Below, in pieces: positions 1 to 6,142 of a stretch of 8,433 nucleotides of DNA. Under the pieces are notes generated by a model, which was given only the letters and a program-made list of their open reading frames with translations, had not been told where the DNA came from and made no database searches. Made by a program: the position numbers and the translations under genes. Source of the stretch: an uncultured bacterium (GTDB lineage Bacteria; Bacillota_A; Clostridia; Oscillospirales; Oscillospiraceae); the NCBI GenBank assembly GCA_905214605.1, contig CAJMMY010000033.1, forward strand, positions 1 through 8,433, in the 5' to 3' direction. The first letter of the stretch is position 1. Each line of letters begins with the position of its first letter.

Positions 1-38
1 CGCTACCCCGCCATTGTGCGGCATTTTTATTTTCCATT

Positions 39-56
39 AGTTAGTCAACACTAACT
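39..56. promoter_or_regulatory. Palindromic operator candidate upstream of the ABC/YgbA operon
   Basis: The sequence AGTTAGTcaacACTAACT is a perfect 7-bp inverted repeat around a 4-base centre. It lies 7 bases before the TGAGGG ribosome-binding site of the first ABC gene. Its TTAG/CTAA-type half-sites resemble operators of dimeric winged-helix repressors such as the DtxR/IdeR metal-sensor or MarR families, but the match is by eye only. Transcribed, it would form a short hairpin with a CAAC loop just before the ribosome-binding site, so control at RNA level is also possible. No convincing -35/-10 pair is visible in the 38 bases available upstream. A T-rich tract at 24-33 could hold a poor -10, and the promoter may lie outside the window. 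Confidence 0.5.
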
Positions 57-63
57 TCAGAAA

Positions 64-69
64 TGAGGG
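64..69 (+). promoter_or_regulatory. Ribosome-binding site that sets the start of the first ABC gene
   Basis: TGAGGG lies 8 bases before the ATG at 78. The in-frame ATG at 63 overlaps this site and has no Shine-Dalgarno sequence of its own, because it falls right after the inverted repeat. The ATG at 78 is therefore the better start. Confidence 0.6.
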
Positions 70-77
70 TTCCTACG

Positions 78-1814
78 ATGATAAACAAACGACTAATCGG
101 TACCGTACAAGAAAGTAAAAAGTACATTGCCGGAAACGTTGCCAGCCAATGGGTATCTCTGGCGGCAAATATCACCATGATGGCAGCCATTGCCAAGCTG
201 CTCCAAAGCTTGTACGAAAACACATTGAGCAGCCGTCAGCTTGCAGTCACGGCAGCCACAGCTGCTTTGGCGGTACTTGTGCGGTATGTGTGCGCCGTAG
301 TTTCCAGCCGAATGAGCTACCTTTCCTCCAAAGCCGTAAAGAAAACGCTGCGGGAAATGATTTACAACAAGCTGCTGCGCCTGGGTTCTTCCTACAAAGA
401 GCAGGTAAATACCTCCGAGGTCGTGCAGGTTGCCGTGGAGGGTGTCGACCAGTTGGAAACCTATTTCGGTGCCTATCTGCCCCAGTTTTTCTATGCCATG
501 CTGGCGCCCTTGACCTTGTTTGCGGTGCTGAGCTTTGTAAACTTTCCCAGTGCCATTGTGCTGCTGGTCTGCGTACCCATGATTCCCGTGACCATTGTAC
601 TGATTCAGCGGTGGGCAAAGAAACTTCTCGTGCAATATTGGAGCCAATACACCACTTTGGGCGATACCTTTCTGGAAAATTTACAGGGTCTGACAACCGC
701 AAAAATCTACCAAGCTGACGCATTCAAGCATCAGGAAATGAACGAACAAAGCGAGCACTTCCGGAAAATCACCATGAAAGTGCTGACCATGCAATTAAAC
801 TCCATTACCGTCATGGACGTCATTGCTTACGGCGGCGCAGCATTGGGCGTCATTCTGGCAACCACCCAATTCCGTGCCGGTCACGTGGATTTATCCGGCT
901 GTATTCTGATTATCCTGCTGGCGGCGGATTTCTTCCTACCCATGCGAATTCTCGGCTCCTATTTCCACATTGCCATGAACGGCATGGCTGCCTCTGAAAA
1001 AATTTTCCGGCTACTGGACCTGCCGGAGCCGTCGGAACGCTCTGCCGCCGTGCCGGTGGATTGCTCCATTGTCTGCGAGAACCTGTGCTTTTCCTATGAA
1101 CCCAATCGTGAGATTCTCCATAACGTAAACGTCTCGTTCCCGCAAGGCAGCTTTACCGCCATTGTCGGTGAATCCGGCTGCGGAAAATCCACCCTTGCCG
1201 CCATTCTTATGGGCAGAAACCGGCGCTACACAGGAACCGTTGCCGTAGGGGGCGTGCCGCTGTCCGAAATTTCCGAGGAAAGCCTTATGAGCCACTTCAC
1301 TTATGTTTCTCATCAGAGCTATATTTTCAAGGGAACTGTCCGGGAAAATCTTTTGATGGCTTGCCCCGCTGCCGATGACAATACACTCTGGAACCTGCTG
1401 GAGCGAGTAAATCTGGCGGATTTTCTACGAAATGAGCAGGGTCTGGACACGGTTCTGAACGAAAAAGGCAGCAATCTCTCCGGCGGACAATGTCAGCGGT
1501 TGGCTTTGGCGCGGGCACTGCTCCATGACACCCCGGTCTACATCTTTGATGAGGCAACCTCGAACATTGATGTGGAAAGTGAAAATGAAATTATGGCGCT
1601 GATTCATGCGTTGGCAAAAGTGAAAACCGTAATTCTGATTTCTCACCGCCTTGCCAATGTAGAAACCGCTGATACCATCTATGTACTGGACGGCGGCCAT
1701 GTGGCAGAAAAAGGCTCCCACACCGCACTGCTTTCGAAAAACGGCAGATACGCGGAGCTTTGGAATGCCCAGCAGGAATTGGAACACTATGCAAAAGGAG
1801 GGACCGCAGAATGA
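78..1814 (+). CDS. CydD-like ABC exporter half-transporter (permease-ATPase fusion)
   Basis: A type IV ABC exporter half of 578 residues: an N-terminal six-helix membrane domain (helices near 20-43, 55-76, 133-155, 157-180, 240-262, 272-295) and a C-terminal ATPase domain. ATPase motifs are complete: Walker A GESGCGKST at 364-372 (K370), Q-loop Q413, signature LSGGQ at 467-471, Walker B ending D491-E492, D-loop SNID, and switch histidine H523. The FLENLQGLTTAKIY segment and the DFFLPMRILGSYFH segment after helix 6 are typical of CydD. In Enterobacteria CydDC is needed for cytochrome bd assembly and has been linked to thiol export and haem transport. The substrate here is unknown. Start chosen at 78 on its TGAGGG site; an alternative ATG at 63 would add five residues. 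The stop overlaps the next start as ATGA, so the two halves are translationally coupled and probably form a heterodimer. Identity as an ABC exporter is secure; the CydD assignment is less so. Confidence 0.93.
   Translation: MINKRLIGTVQESKKYIAGNVASQWVSLAANITMMAAIAKLLQSLYENTLSSRQLAVTAATAALAVLVRYVCAVVSSRMSYLSSKAVKKTLREMIYNKLLRLGSSYKEQVNTSEVVQVAVEGVDQLETYFGAYLPQFFYAMLAPLTLFAVLSFVNFPSAIVLLVCVPMIPVTIVLIQRWAKKLLVQYWSQYTTLGDTFLENLQGLTTAKIYQADAFKHQEMNEQSEHFRKITMKVLTMQLNSITVMDVIAYGGAALGVILATTQFRAGHVDLSGCILIILLAADFFLPMRILGSYFHIAMNGMAASEKIFRLLDLPEPSERSAAVPVDCSIVCENLCFSYEPNREILHNVNVSFPQGSFTAIVGESGCGKSTLAAILMGRNRRYTGTVAVGGVPLSEISEESLMSHFTYVSHQSYIFKGTVRENLLMACPAADDNTLWNLLERVNLADFLRNEQGLDTVLNEKGSNLSGGQCQRLALARALLHDTPVYIFDEATSNIDVESENEIMALIHALAKVKTVILISHRLANVETADTIYVLDGGHVAEKGSHTALLSKNGRYAELWNAQQELEHYAKGGTAE
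1795..1801 (+). promoter_or_regulatory. Strong Shine-Dalgarno inside the end of the first ABC gene
   Basis: AAGGAGG lies 9 bases before the ATG at 1811 and within the final codons of the preceding gene. It fixes the start of the second ABC gene at 1811 rather than at the in-frame ATG at 1760, which has no such site and would add 17 residues that do not look like an exporter N-terminus. Confidence 0.8.
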
Positions 1815-3451
1815 AACGGAGTGGATTTCAGGTAATGGGAAAGCTCATCGGGTTGGTAAAACCCCTGAGCGGATATATGATTCTTGCCATTTTGATGGGT
1901 CTGGTCGGTCATCTGTGCGCCAGTTTCATCACCATATGCGGCGGCTATGCCGTTGCCGCCGTACTGCGTCCGGAATTGTCCGGGAATTTGCAGAAACTTT
2001 TTGCCGCCGTTATCATGTTTGCGCTTGCTCGGGGATTTCTCCGATATGCCGAGCAATCCTGCAACCATTTCATTGCCTTTAAGCTGTTGGCGCTGATTCG
2101 GGACCGGGTGTTCGGTGCGCTGCGTCGGCTGTGTCCGGCAAAGCTGGAAGGTAAGGACAAGGGCGATTTGATTTCCATCATCACCTCGGACATTGAACTT
2201 CTGGAAGTATTCTATGCCCACACCATTTCCCCCATTTGCATTGCAATTCTGTTTTGCCTTGTGATGGTTCTGTTCATTGGCAGAATTCACGCTGCCCTGG
2301 GGCTGGTGGCACTGGCTGCCTACATAACGGTGGGCGCGGTCGTTCCGATGATTACCTCCAAATGCAGCGGAGATACCGGAATTCGTTTCCGCAACGAATC
2401 CGGCAGACTTTCCGCCTTTGTTCTGGACAGTCTCCGCGGACTTTCCGAAACCATTCAGTATGGACAAGGCGACACACGCATGACCCAGATGAATACGCTG
2501 ACGGATTCTCTTTCCAAAACAGACGAAACCATGAAACGCCTTTCCGGCAGGAGCACAGCAGGCACCAACACTGTGATTCTGCTCTTCGACCTTGCCATGC
2601 TGTTCGCCTCCGCCCGTCTTGTTGGATTTGAGGGCTGCTTGATTGCAACCCTTGCAATGATGAGCTCTTTCGGTCCCTGCGTGTCTCTGGCTGCATTGGG
2701 TGCCACGCTGCAAAATACCTTTGCCGCCGGCAACCGCGTGCTGGACATTCTGGAAGAAACACCGGTAACGGAAGATATTTCCGGGAAAACGGACGTTGCT
2801 TTCTCCGGTGCCAACACCGAACACGTCACGTTTTCCTACGGCAACGAGACCATTCTGCAAGACCTGACATTGACGGTTCCGGAGGGCAAAATTGTGGGTA
2901 TCACCGGTCGCTCCGGCGCCGGAAAATCCACGCTGCTGAAACTGTTTATGCGATTTTGGTCCGCCGACCAAGGCAGCGTCAACATTTCCGGCAGAAGTGT
3001 TGAGGAAATCAACACCGAAAATCTGCGCGGCATGGAAAGCTTTGTAACCCAGGAAACCCATCTGTTCCATGATTCCATTCGCAGCAATCTTCGTTTGGCC
3101 AAGCTTGATGCCACCGATGAGGAAATCGTTGCCGCCTGCAAAAAAGCCTCCGTCCATGACTTCATTATGGGTCTGCCCAATGGATATGACACCCAAGTCG
3201 GCGAGCTGGGCGACACACTTTCCGGCGGTGAGCGGCAGCGTTTGGGGCTTGCCAGAGCCTTTCTCCACGACGCCCCGTTTCTGCTGTTAGACGAGCCCAC
3301 TTCCAATCTGGACAGCCTGAATGAAGCGGTGATTTTGAAATCTCTCCACGAGGAATGCCAAGCAAAAACCGTTTTGCTGGTATCGCACAGAAAATCTACC
3401 ATGGGCATTGCCGATACTGTTTACTCTGTGGAACACGGGAGGATGAGCTGA
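1811..3451 (+). CDS. CydC-like ABC exporter half-transporter (permease-ATPase fusion)
   Basis: The second exporter half has 546 residues. Six predicted membrane helices lie near 20-44, 58-78, 138-158, 161-182, 252-272 and 276-297, followed by the ATPase domain. That domain has Walker A GRSGAGKST at 366-374 (K372), signature LSGGE at 470-474, Walker B LLLDEP with D494-E495, D-loop SNLD and switch histidine H526. The LEVFYAHTISPICIAILF segment resembles the CydC pattern in which a short polar stretch leads into helix 3. Both halves of the pair keep the catalytic glutamate and histidine, so neither ATP site is obviously degenerate, unlike many heterodimeric Firmicute exporters. The gene overlaps its upstream partner by 4 bases and the downstream YgbA-family gene by 1 base (TGATG), so all three should be made from one transcript. 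The family call is certain; substrate and CydC orthology are inferred. Confidence 0.92.
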   Translation: MKRSGFQVMGKLIGLVKPLSGYMILAILMGLVGHLCASFITICGGYAVAAVLRPELSGNLQKLFAAVIMFALARGFLRYAEQSCNHFIAFKLLALIRDRVFGALRRLCPAKLEGKDKGDLISIITSDIELLEVFYAHTISPICIAILFCLVMVLFIGRIHAALGLVALAAYITVGAVVPMITSKCSGDTGIRFRNESGRLSAFVLDSLRGLSETIQYGQGDTRMTQMNTLTDSLSKTDETMKRLSGRSTAGTNTVILLFDLAMLFASARLVGFEGCLIATLAMMSSFGPCVSLAALGATLQNTFAAGNRVLDILEETPVTEDISGKTDVAFSGANTEHVTFSYGNETILQDLTLTVPEGKIVGITGRSGAGKSTLLKLFMRFWSADQGSVNISGRSVEEINTENLRGMESFVTQETHLFHDSIRSNLRLAKLDATDEEIVAACKKASVHDFIMGLPNGYDTQVGELGDTLSGGERQRLGLARAFLHDAPFLLLDEPTSNLDSLNEAVILKSLHEECQAKTVLLVSHRKSTMGIADTVYSVEHGRMS

Positions 3452-3780
3452 TGGATATTCAAACCAAACGGGAACGGGAAAAAGAAGTGGTTTCCCTGAT
3501 GATTTCCCTATACTGCCGAAAAAATCACGGCAGCAAAACGCTCTGTCCCGCCTGCGCCGAATTGGAACGCTATGCCAGAACCCGCAGCGACCGCTGCCCG
3601 TTTATGGAGACGAAAACCTTTTGCGCCAACTGCAAGGTGCATTGCTACAAGCCGGATATGCGGGAGAAAATCCGGGAAGTGATGCGCTTTTCCGGCCCTC
3701 GCATGCTGCTGTACCACCCGGTTATGGCCATTCGCCACGGAATCGAATCCCGAAAAGAAAAACGACATTTGGAGAAATAA
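3451..3780 (+). CDS. ygbA: YgbA-family cysteine-rich protein (nitrous oxide-stimulated promoter family)
   Basis: A 109-residue soluble protein with no signal peptide or membrane helix. I recognise it as YgbA_NO (PF11756 type) from the order of its motifs: LCPACAELERYARTR, then RCPF, then FCANCKVHCYKPDMREKIREVM, then a FSGPRMLLYHP tail. It has seven cysteines (22, 32, 35, 49, 58, 61, 65), including CxxC at 32-35 and CxxCxxxC at 58-65, which suggests a bound metal or Fe-S cluster; that is inference. In enteric bacteria ygbA is controlled by the NO sensor NsrR and contributes to tolerance of nitrosative stress, but its biochemical activity is not settled. GGGAGGA at 3437-3443 is the ribosome-binding site, and the start overlaps the previous stop by one base. 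The stop codon abuts the terminator stem. Linkage to a CydDC-like pair supports a shared role in redox, metal or NO stress. Confidence 0.88.
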   Translation: MDIQTKREREKEVVSLMISLYCRKNHGSKTLCPACAELERYARTRSDRCPFMETKTFCANCKVHCYKPDMREKIREVMRFSGPRMLLYHPVMAIRHGIESRKEKRHLEK

Positions 3781-3816
3781 AATACCCCGCTGCGGTCAAA
3801 CCGCAGCGGGGTATTT
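3780..3816. terminator. Bidirectional intrinsic terminator between convergent operons
   Basis: A perfect 16-bp stem, AAATACCCCGCTGCGG, pairs with its complement across a 5-base loop (TCAAA). Its first base is the last base of the upstream TAA stop. Read on the + strand the stem ends in TATTT followed by CCTT, a short T tract. Read on the - strand it ends in TATTT followed by TATTTCT, a richer T tract. The stem therefore can serve the ABC/YgbA operon and, about 40 bases past its stop, the nadE operon. Confidence 0.9.
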
Positions 3817-3855
3817 CCTTACCGCTCAGAATCCGAGGGGATTGATGCAATTGAA

Positions 3856-5751
3856 TTACTCGTTTTCCAGAGCCTCCAGCTCTCTCATCCACATGTTGGT
3901 AGATGCGTCACTGGGAATCAGGAAACCATTTCTGGGAGAAACGGAGAACTGCTCCACAGCAGGACCGTCCATCAGGCAGGAGCGCTTGAACTGCTGGGTG
4001 CACAGACGGGTGCAGTAACTCTTGAGCCACATAATCAGCTCGTCACGGCTGAATTCATCGCCGTAAGCCAACTCTGCCAGACGCAGGGTCTTGGTGGGCG
4101 TAAAGCCGCAGATGAGCATCTTGTGGGTGAAGAAGTCCTGCAAAGAGTAAGAGCCCACGGTTTCCTCGCTCTTCTGCTCAATGGTATCATCTTTCGGGGG
4201 CAGCAGTTCCGGGCTCACCGGGCATTCCAGCACGTCCCACAGAGCAGTTGCCAGAACCTTGTCCTCGGTAGTTGCGGCAATGTGACGTACAGCGGTCCGC
4301 ACCTGCGTTTTGGTCAGACCCATGTTCACGTCATACATACTGGTATGGTCACCGTTGTAGGTGCACCAACCGTCAATGTACTCGCTCAAGTCCTCGGTGC
4401 CCACGTTCATACCGTTGACCTTGTTGGCCACGTCCATCAGCACCTGGGTGCGCTCACGGGCCTGTGCATTTTCAAATGCAATGGTGTAATCATCATGTGC
4501 ATGGCCGATATCGTCAAAGTGTGCTTTCACAGAGTTACCGATATCAATCACGCGCACCTCGCAGCCCCACTGCTCTGCCACAACGATTGCGTTGGACTTG
4601 GTGCGGCTGGTCGTGCCGAAGCAAGGCAGGGTGCAGGCCACCACGTTGGTGGAGGGCAGGCCCATTTTTCTCACAGCCATGGAGCAAATCATTACGCACA
4701 GCGTGGAATCCACGCCGCCGGAGATACCCACAACGCAGTGGTCCAGACCGGCGTATTCCATTCTCTTAATCAGAGCGTCCACCTGAATCTGCATCATGCG
4801 CTCACAGTAAGCGGGCACGTCCTTTTCCAGAGCGGGCAGGTGCGGGTTCTTGGAGTAGTAACGGGTCAGCACGGTTTCTTCCTCTTCCATGCCCCATTCC
4901 GCCACGTTGTAAGCCATTTCGCTGCTGCCAAACGCGCCGCTCTTCCGGCGGAGGTTGGTCATGTGGTCCACGTCCACCTCGGAAATGGCCAGTGCGCCGG
5001 CCTCTTCTTTGCGGTCCAGAATCACGCCGTTTTCCGCCACCATGCACAGACCGGTGAACACGTTATCCGTGGTGGATTCGCCGGTGCCGGGCGCTGCCAT
5101 AATCATACCGGCCAGCAGATGCTTGGAACGGTACTTGATATCCAGCTCCGCCTCCTGGGTGGAGGTCACGGTTGCAGGGAAAGATGCCATCTGGGCAATC
5201 AGCGTTGCGCCGTCAATGGCCTGATTGACGCTCATGGGCACCAGCTCGTTCATGTCGTTGCCCACTTCCACAGCAACGGTCAAGTCGCTGTTCACATTGC
5301 TGGGGAACACCACATCGTTGGTCAGCCAGGTTTCGTACCGGCCGCCGACAACAATGTCCACAGGCTCATCGTCCGGGCAGCTGAACGGCGTTCCGTTCAC
5401 TTCCGTGCGAGGCACCATGGCGATGACATCGCCGTTGTACACTGCCGCTGCGCAGCTGTACAGCTGGCCGCCCAGTGCGTAGGGCAGGCCCACGAACACC
5501 AGCATATCCAATTCTTCCGTAGCCTCTACCACCTTGCACAGTGCGTCCTCGCTGGCATTCAGCAGATTGCGCATGCCAATCAAGTCATAGCAGGTCACAC
5601 CGGTCAGCGTCAGTTCCGGGAACACCAGAACCTTTACGCCCTTTTCCTTGGCCGTCTGAATGGTTTCAATCACACGGTCGGCATTGTAATCCGGGTCAGC
5701 GACGCGAATTACAGGAGATGCCGCAGCAACTTTTACAAATCCGTCTTTCAT
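3856..5751 (-). CDS. nadE: Two-domain NAD+ synthetase with a degenerate glutaminase site
   Basis: NAD synthetase makes NAD+ from deamido-NAD+, ATP and a nitrogen donor in the cytosol. At 631 residues this is the long, two-domain form. Residues ~1-270 are a nitrilase-fold glutaminase domain (FPELTLTG with E46; the GTGESTTDNVFTG and AENG motifs). Residues ~300-631 are the synthetase domain: P-loop SGGVDS at 344-349, CFGTTSRTKSNA, ENAQARERTQVLMD, YNGDHTSMY, SPELLPP and FKRSCLMDGP. Its divergences are striking. The catalytic lysine, in VPK of typical members, is R115. The typical EICEDLW motif with the nucleophilic Cys is EVGNDMN with G164 at the Cys position. The LPNYxEFYExR loop is absent, and GTGDLSE is GTEDLSE (E453). 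The reading frame is intact, so this is not simple decay. It probably uses ammonia, or glutamine ammonia from another protein. Start: ATG with AGGTG at 5757-5761, 5 bases upstream; 25 bases after the preceding gene. Confidence 0.93.
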   Translation of the reverse strand: MKDGFVKVAAASPVIRVADPDYNADRVIETIQTAKEKGVKVLVFPELTLTGVTCYDLIGMRNLLNASEDALCKVVEATEELDMLVFVGLPYALGGQLYSCAAAVYNGDVIAMVPRTEVNGTPFSCPDDEPVDIVVGGRYETWLTNDVVFPSNVNSDLTVAVEVGNDMNELVPMSVNQAIDGATLIAQMASFPATVTSTQEAELDIKYRSKHLLAGMIMAAPGTGESTTDNVFTGLCMVAENGVILDRKEEAGALAISEVDVDHMTNLRRKSGAFGSSEMAYNVAEWGMEEEETVLTRYYSKNPHLPALEKDVPAYCERMMQIQVDALIKRMEYAGLDHCVVGISGGVDSTLCVMICSMAVRKMGLPSTNVVACTLPCFGTTSRTKSNAIVVAEQWGCEVRVIDIGNSVKAHFDDIGHAHDDYTIAFENAQARERTQVLMDVANKVNGMNVGTEDLSEYIDGWCTYNGDHTSMYDVNMGLTKTQVRTAVRHIAATTEDKVLATALWDVLECPVSPELLPPKDDTIEQKSEETVGSYSLQDFFTHKMLICGFTPTKTLRLAELAYGDEFSRDELIMWLKSYCTRLCTQQFKRSCLMDGPAVEQFSVSPRNGFLIPSDASTNMWMRELEALENE

Positions 5752-5776
5752 TTCAACACCTGATTTTCTATATTTT

Positions 5777-6142
5777 TTAGTCTTTCACAAACTCAAATAA
5801 TGTCTGTCCATAATATTGCAGAATGGCCGCCCGGGAGCTGATAAAGTGATCCCGGTCAATGCGAATTTTCAACACGCCCTCTGCCACCTCGCTGCCCTCA
5901 ATGCCGTCCAGCTCCGGAAACACGTTGGTTTCCAATTCCGTCTGCAATTCAGTTAGGTGTTGGGCATAGTATGCGTCGGTTTCCGGCGGTGCATACCCGT
6001 CGATTTTCTTCGGTCCCGATGTAAACATCTGCGCCATGCACAGCACCGTCAGCACCAGTACCAGAATACAGCCGCCGGGTTTCAGCCGTTGGGCCCACTC
6101 TTTTCCGGGATTGATTTCCCGCTCATTCTGTTTCATGGTCAA
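5777..6142 (-). CDS. Small single-pass membrane protein, unknown function
   Basis: I do not recognise a family. The 121-residue product (119 if the ATG at 6136 is used) has a basic, hydrophilic N-terminus of about 22 residues, one hydrophobic helix at ~23-41 (GGCILVLVLTVLCMAQMFT) and a C-terminal domain of about 80 residues. By the positive-inside rule that domain should lie outside the cell. It is acidic in its first half (TELQTELETNVFPELDGIEG) and ends in a more basic, aromatic stretch (IRIDRDHFISSRAAILQYYG). No cysteine pair, lipobox or catalytic motif is evident. The start is ambiguous: GAGG at 6150-6153 is 7 bases from a TTG at 6142 and 13 from the ATG at 6136, so spacing favours TTG. 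Either start lies inside the end of the LtaS-like gene (overlap 20 or 14 bases), indicating translational coupling and a possible extracytoplasmic partner role. Confidence 0.75.
   Translation of the reverse strand: MTMKQNEREINPGKEWAQRLKPGGCILVLVLTVLCMAQMFTSGPKKIDGYAPPETDAYYAQHLTELQTELETNVFPELDGIEGSEVAEGVLKIRIDRDHFISSRAAILQYYGQTLFEFVKD

Noticed and set aside
8..33. Possible terminator hairpin at the left edge (CCGC-loop-GCGG followed by a T-rich tract)
   Set aside because: Only a 4-bp stem that does not extend, and the window edge hides what lies upstream. It could be the tail of an upstream gene's terminator but cannot be supported.
1787..3268. A 493-codon open frame on the - strand, opposite the second ABC gene
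   Set aside because: Low-complexity Gly, Asn and Gln composition, no domain, and full overlap with an unmistakable ABC transporter.
3355..3450. N-terminal extension of the YgbA-family gene to an upstream in-frame ATG
   Set aside because: The extra 32 residues overlap the ATPase gene, have no family match to YgbA, and the ATG at 3451 has a proper GGGAGGA site.
5240..5420. A compensated frameshift in nadE that might explain the lost glutaminase motif
   Set aside because: The frame reads through as plausible protein, the flanking Glu-to-Lys spacing is preserved, and the E-V-G-N-D-M pattern still aligns with E-I-C-E-D-L, which points to substitution rather than frameshift.
4123..5763. A 546-codon open frame on the + strand, opposite the NAD synthetase
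   Set aside because: It mirrors the nadE codons, is rich in His, Val and Gly with no recognisable domain, has no good ribosome-binding site, and is explained by codon bias that avoids the triplets giving antisense stops. The opposite strand encodes clear NadE motifs.
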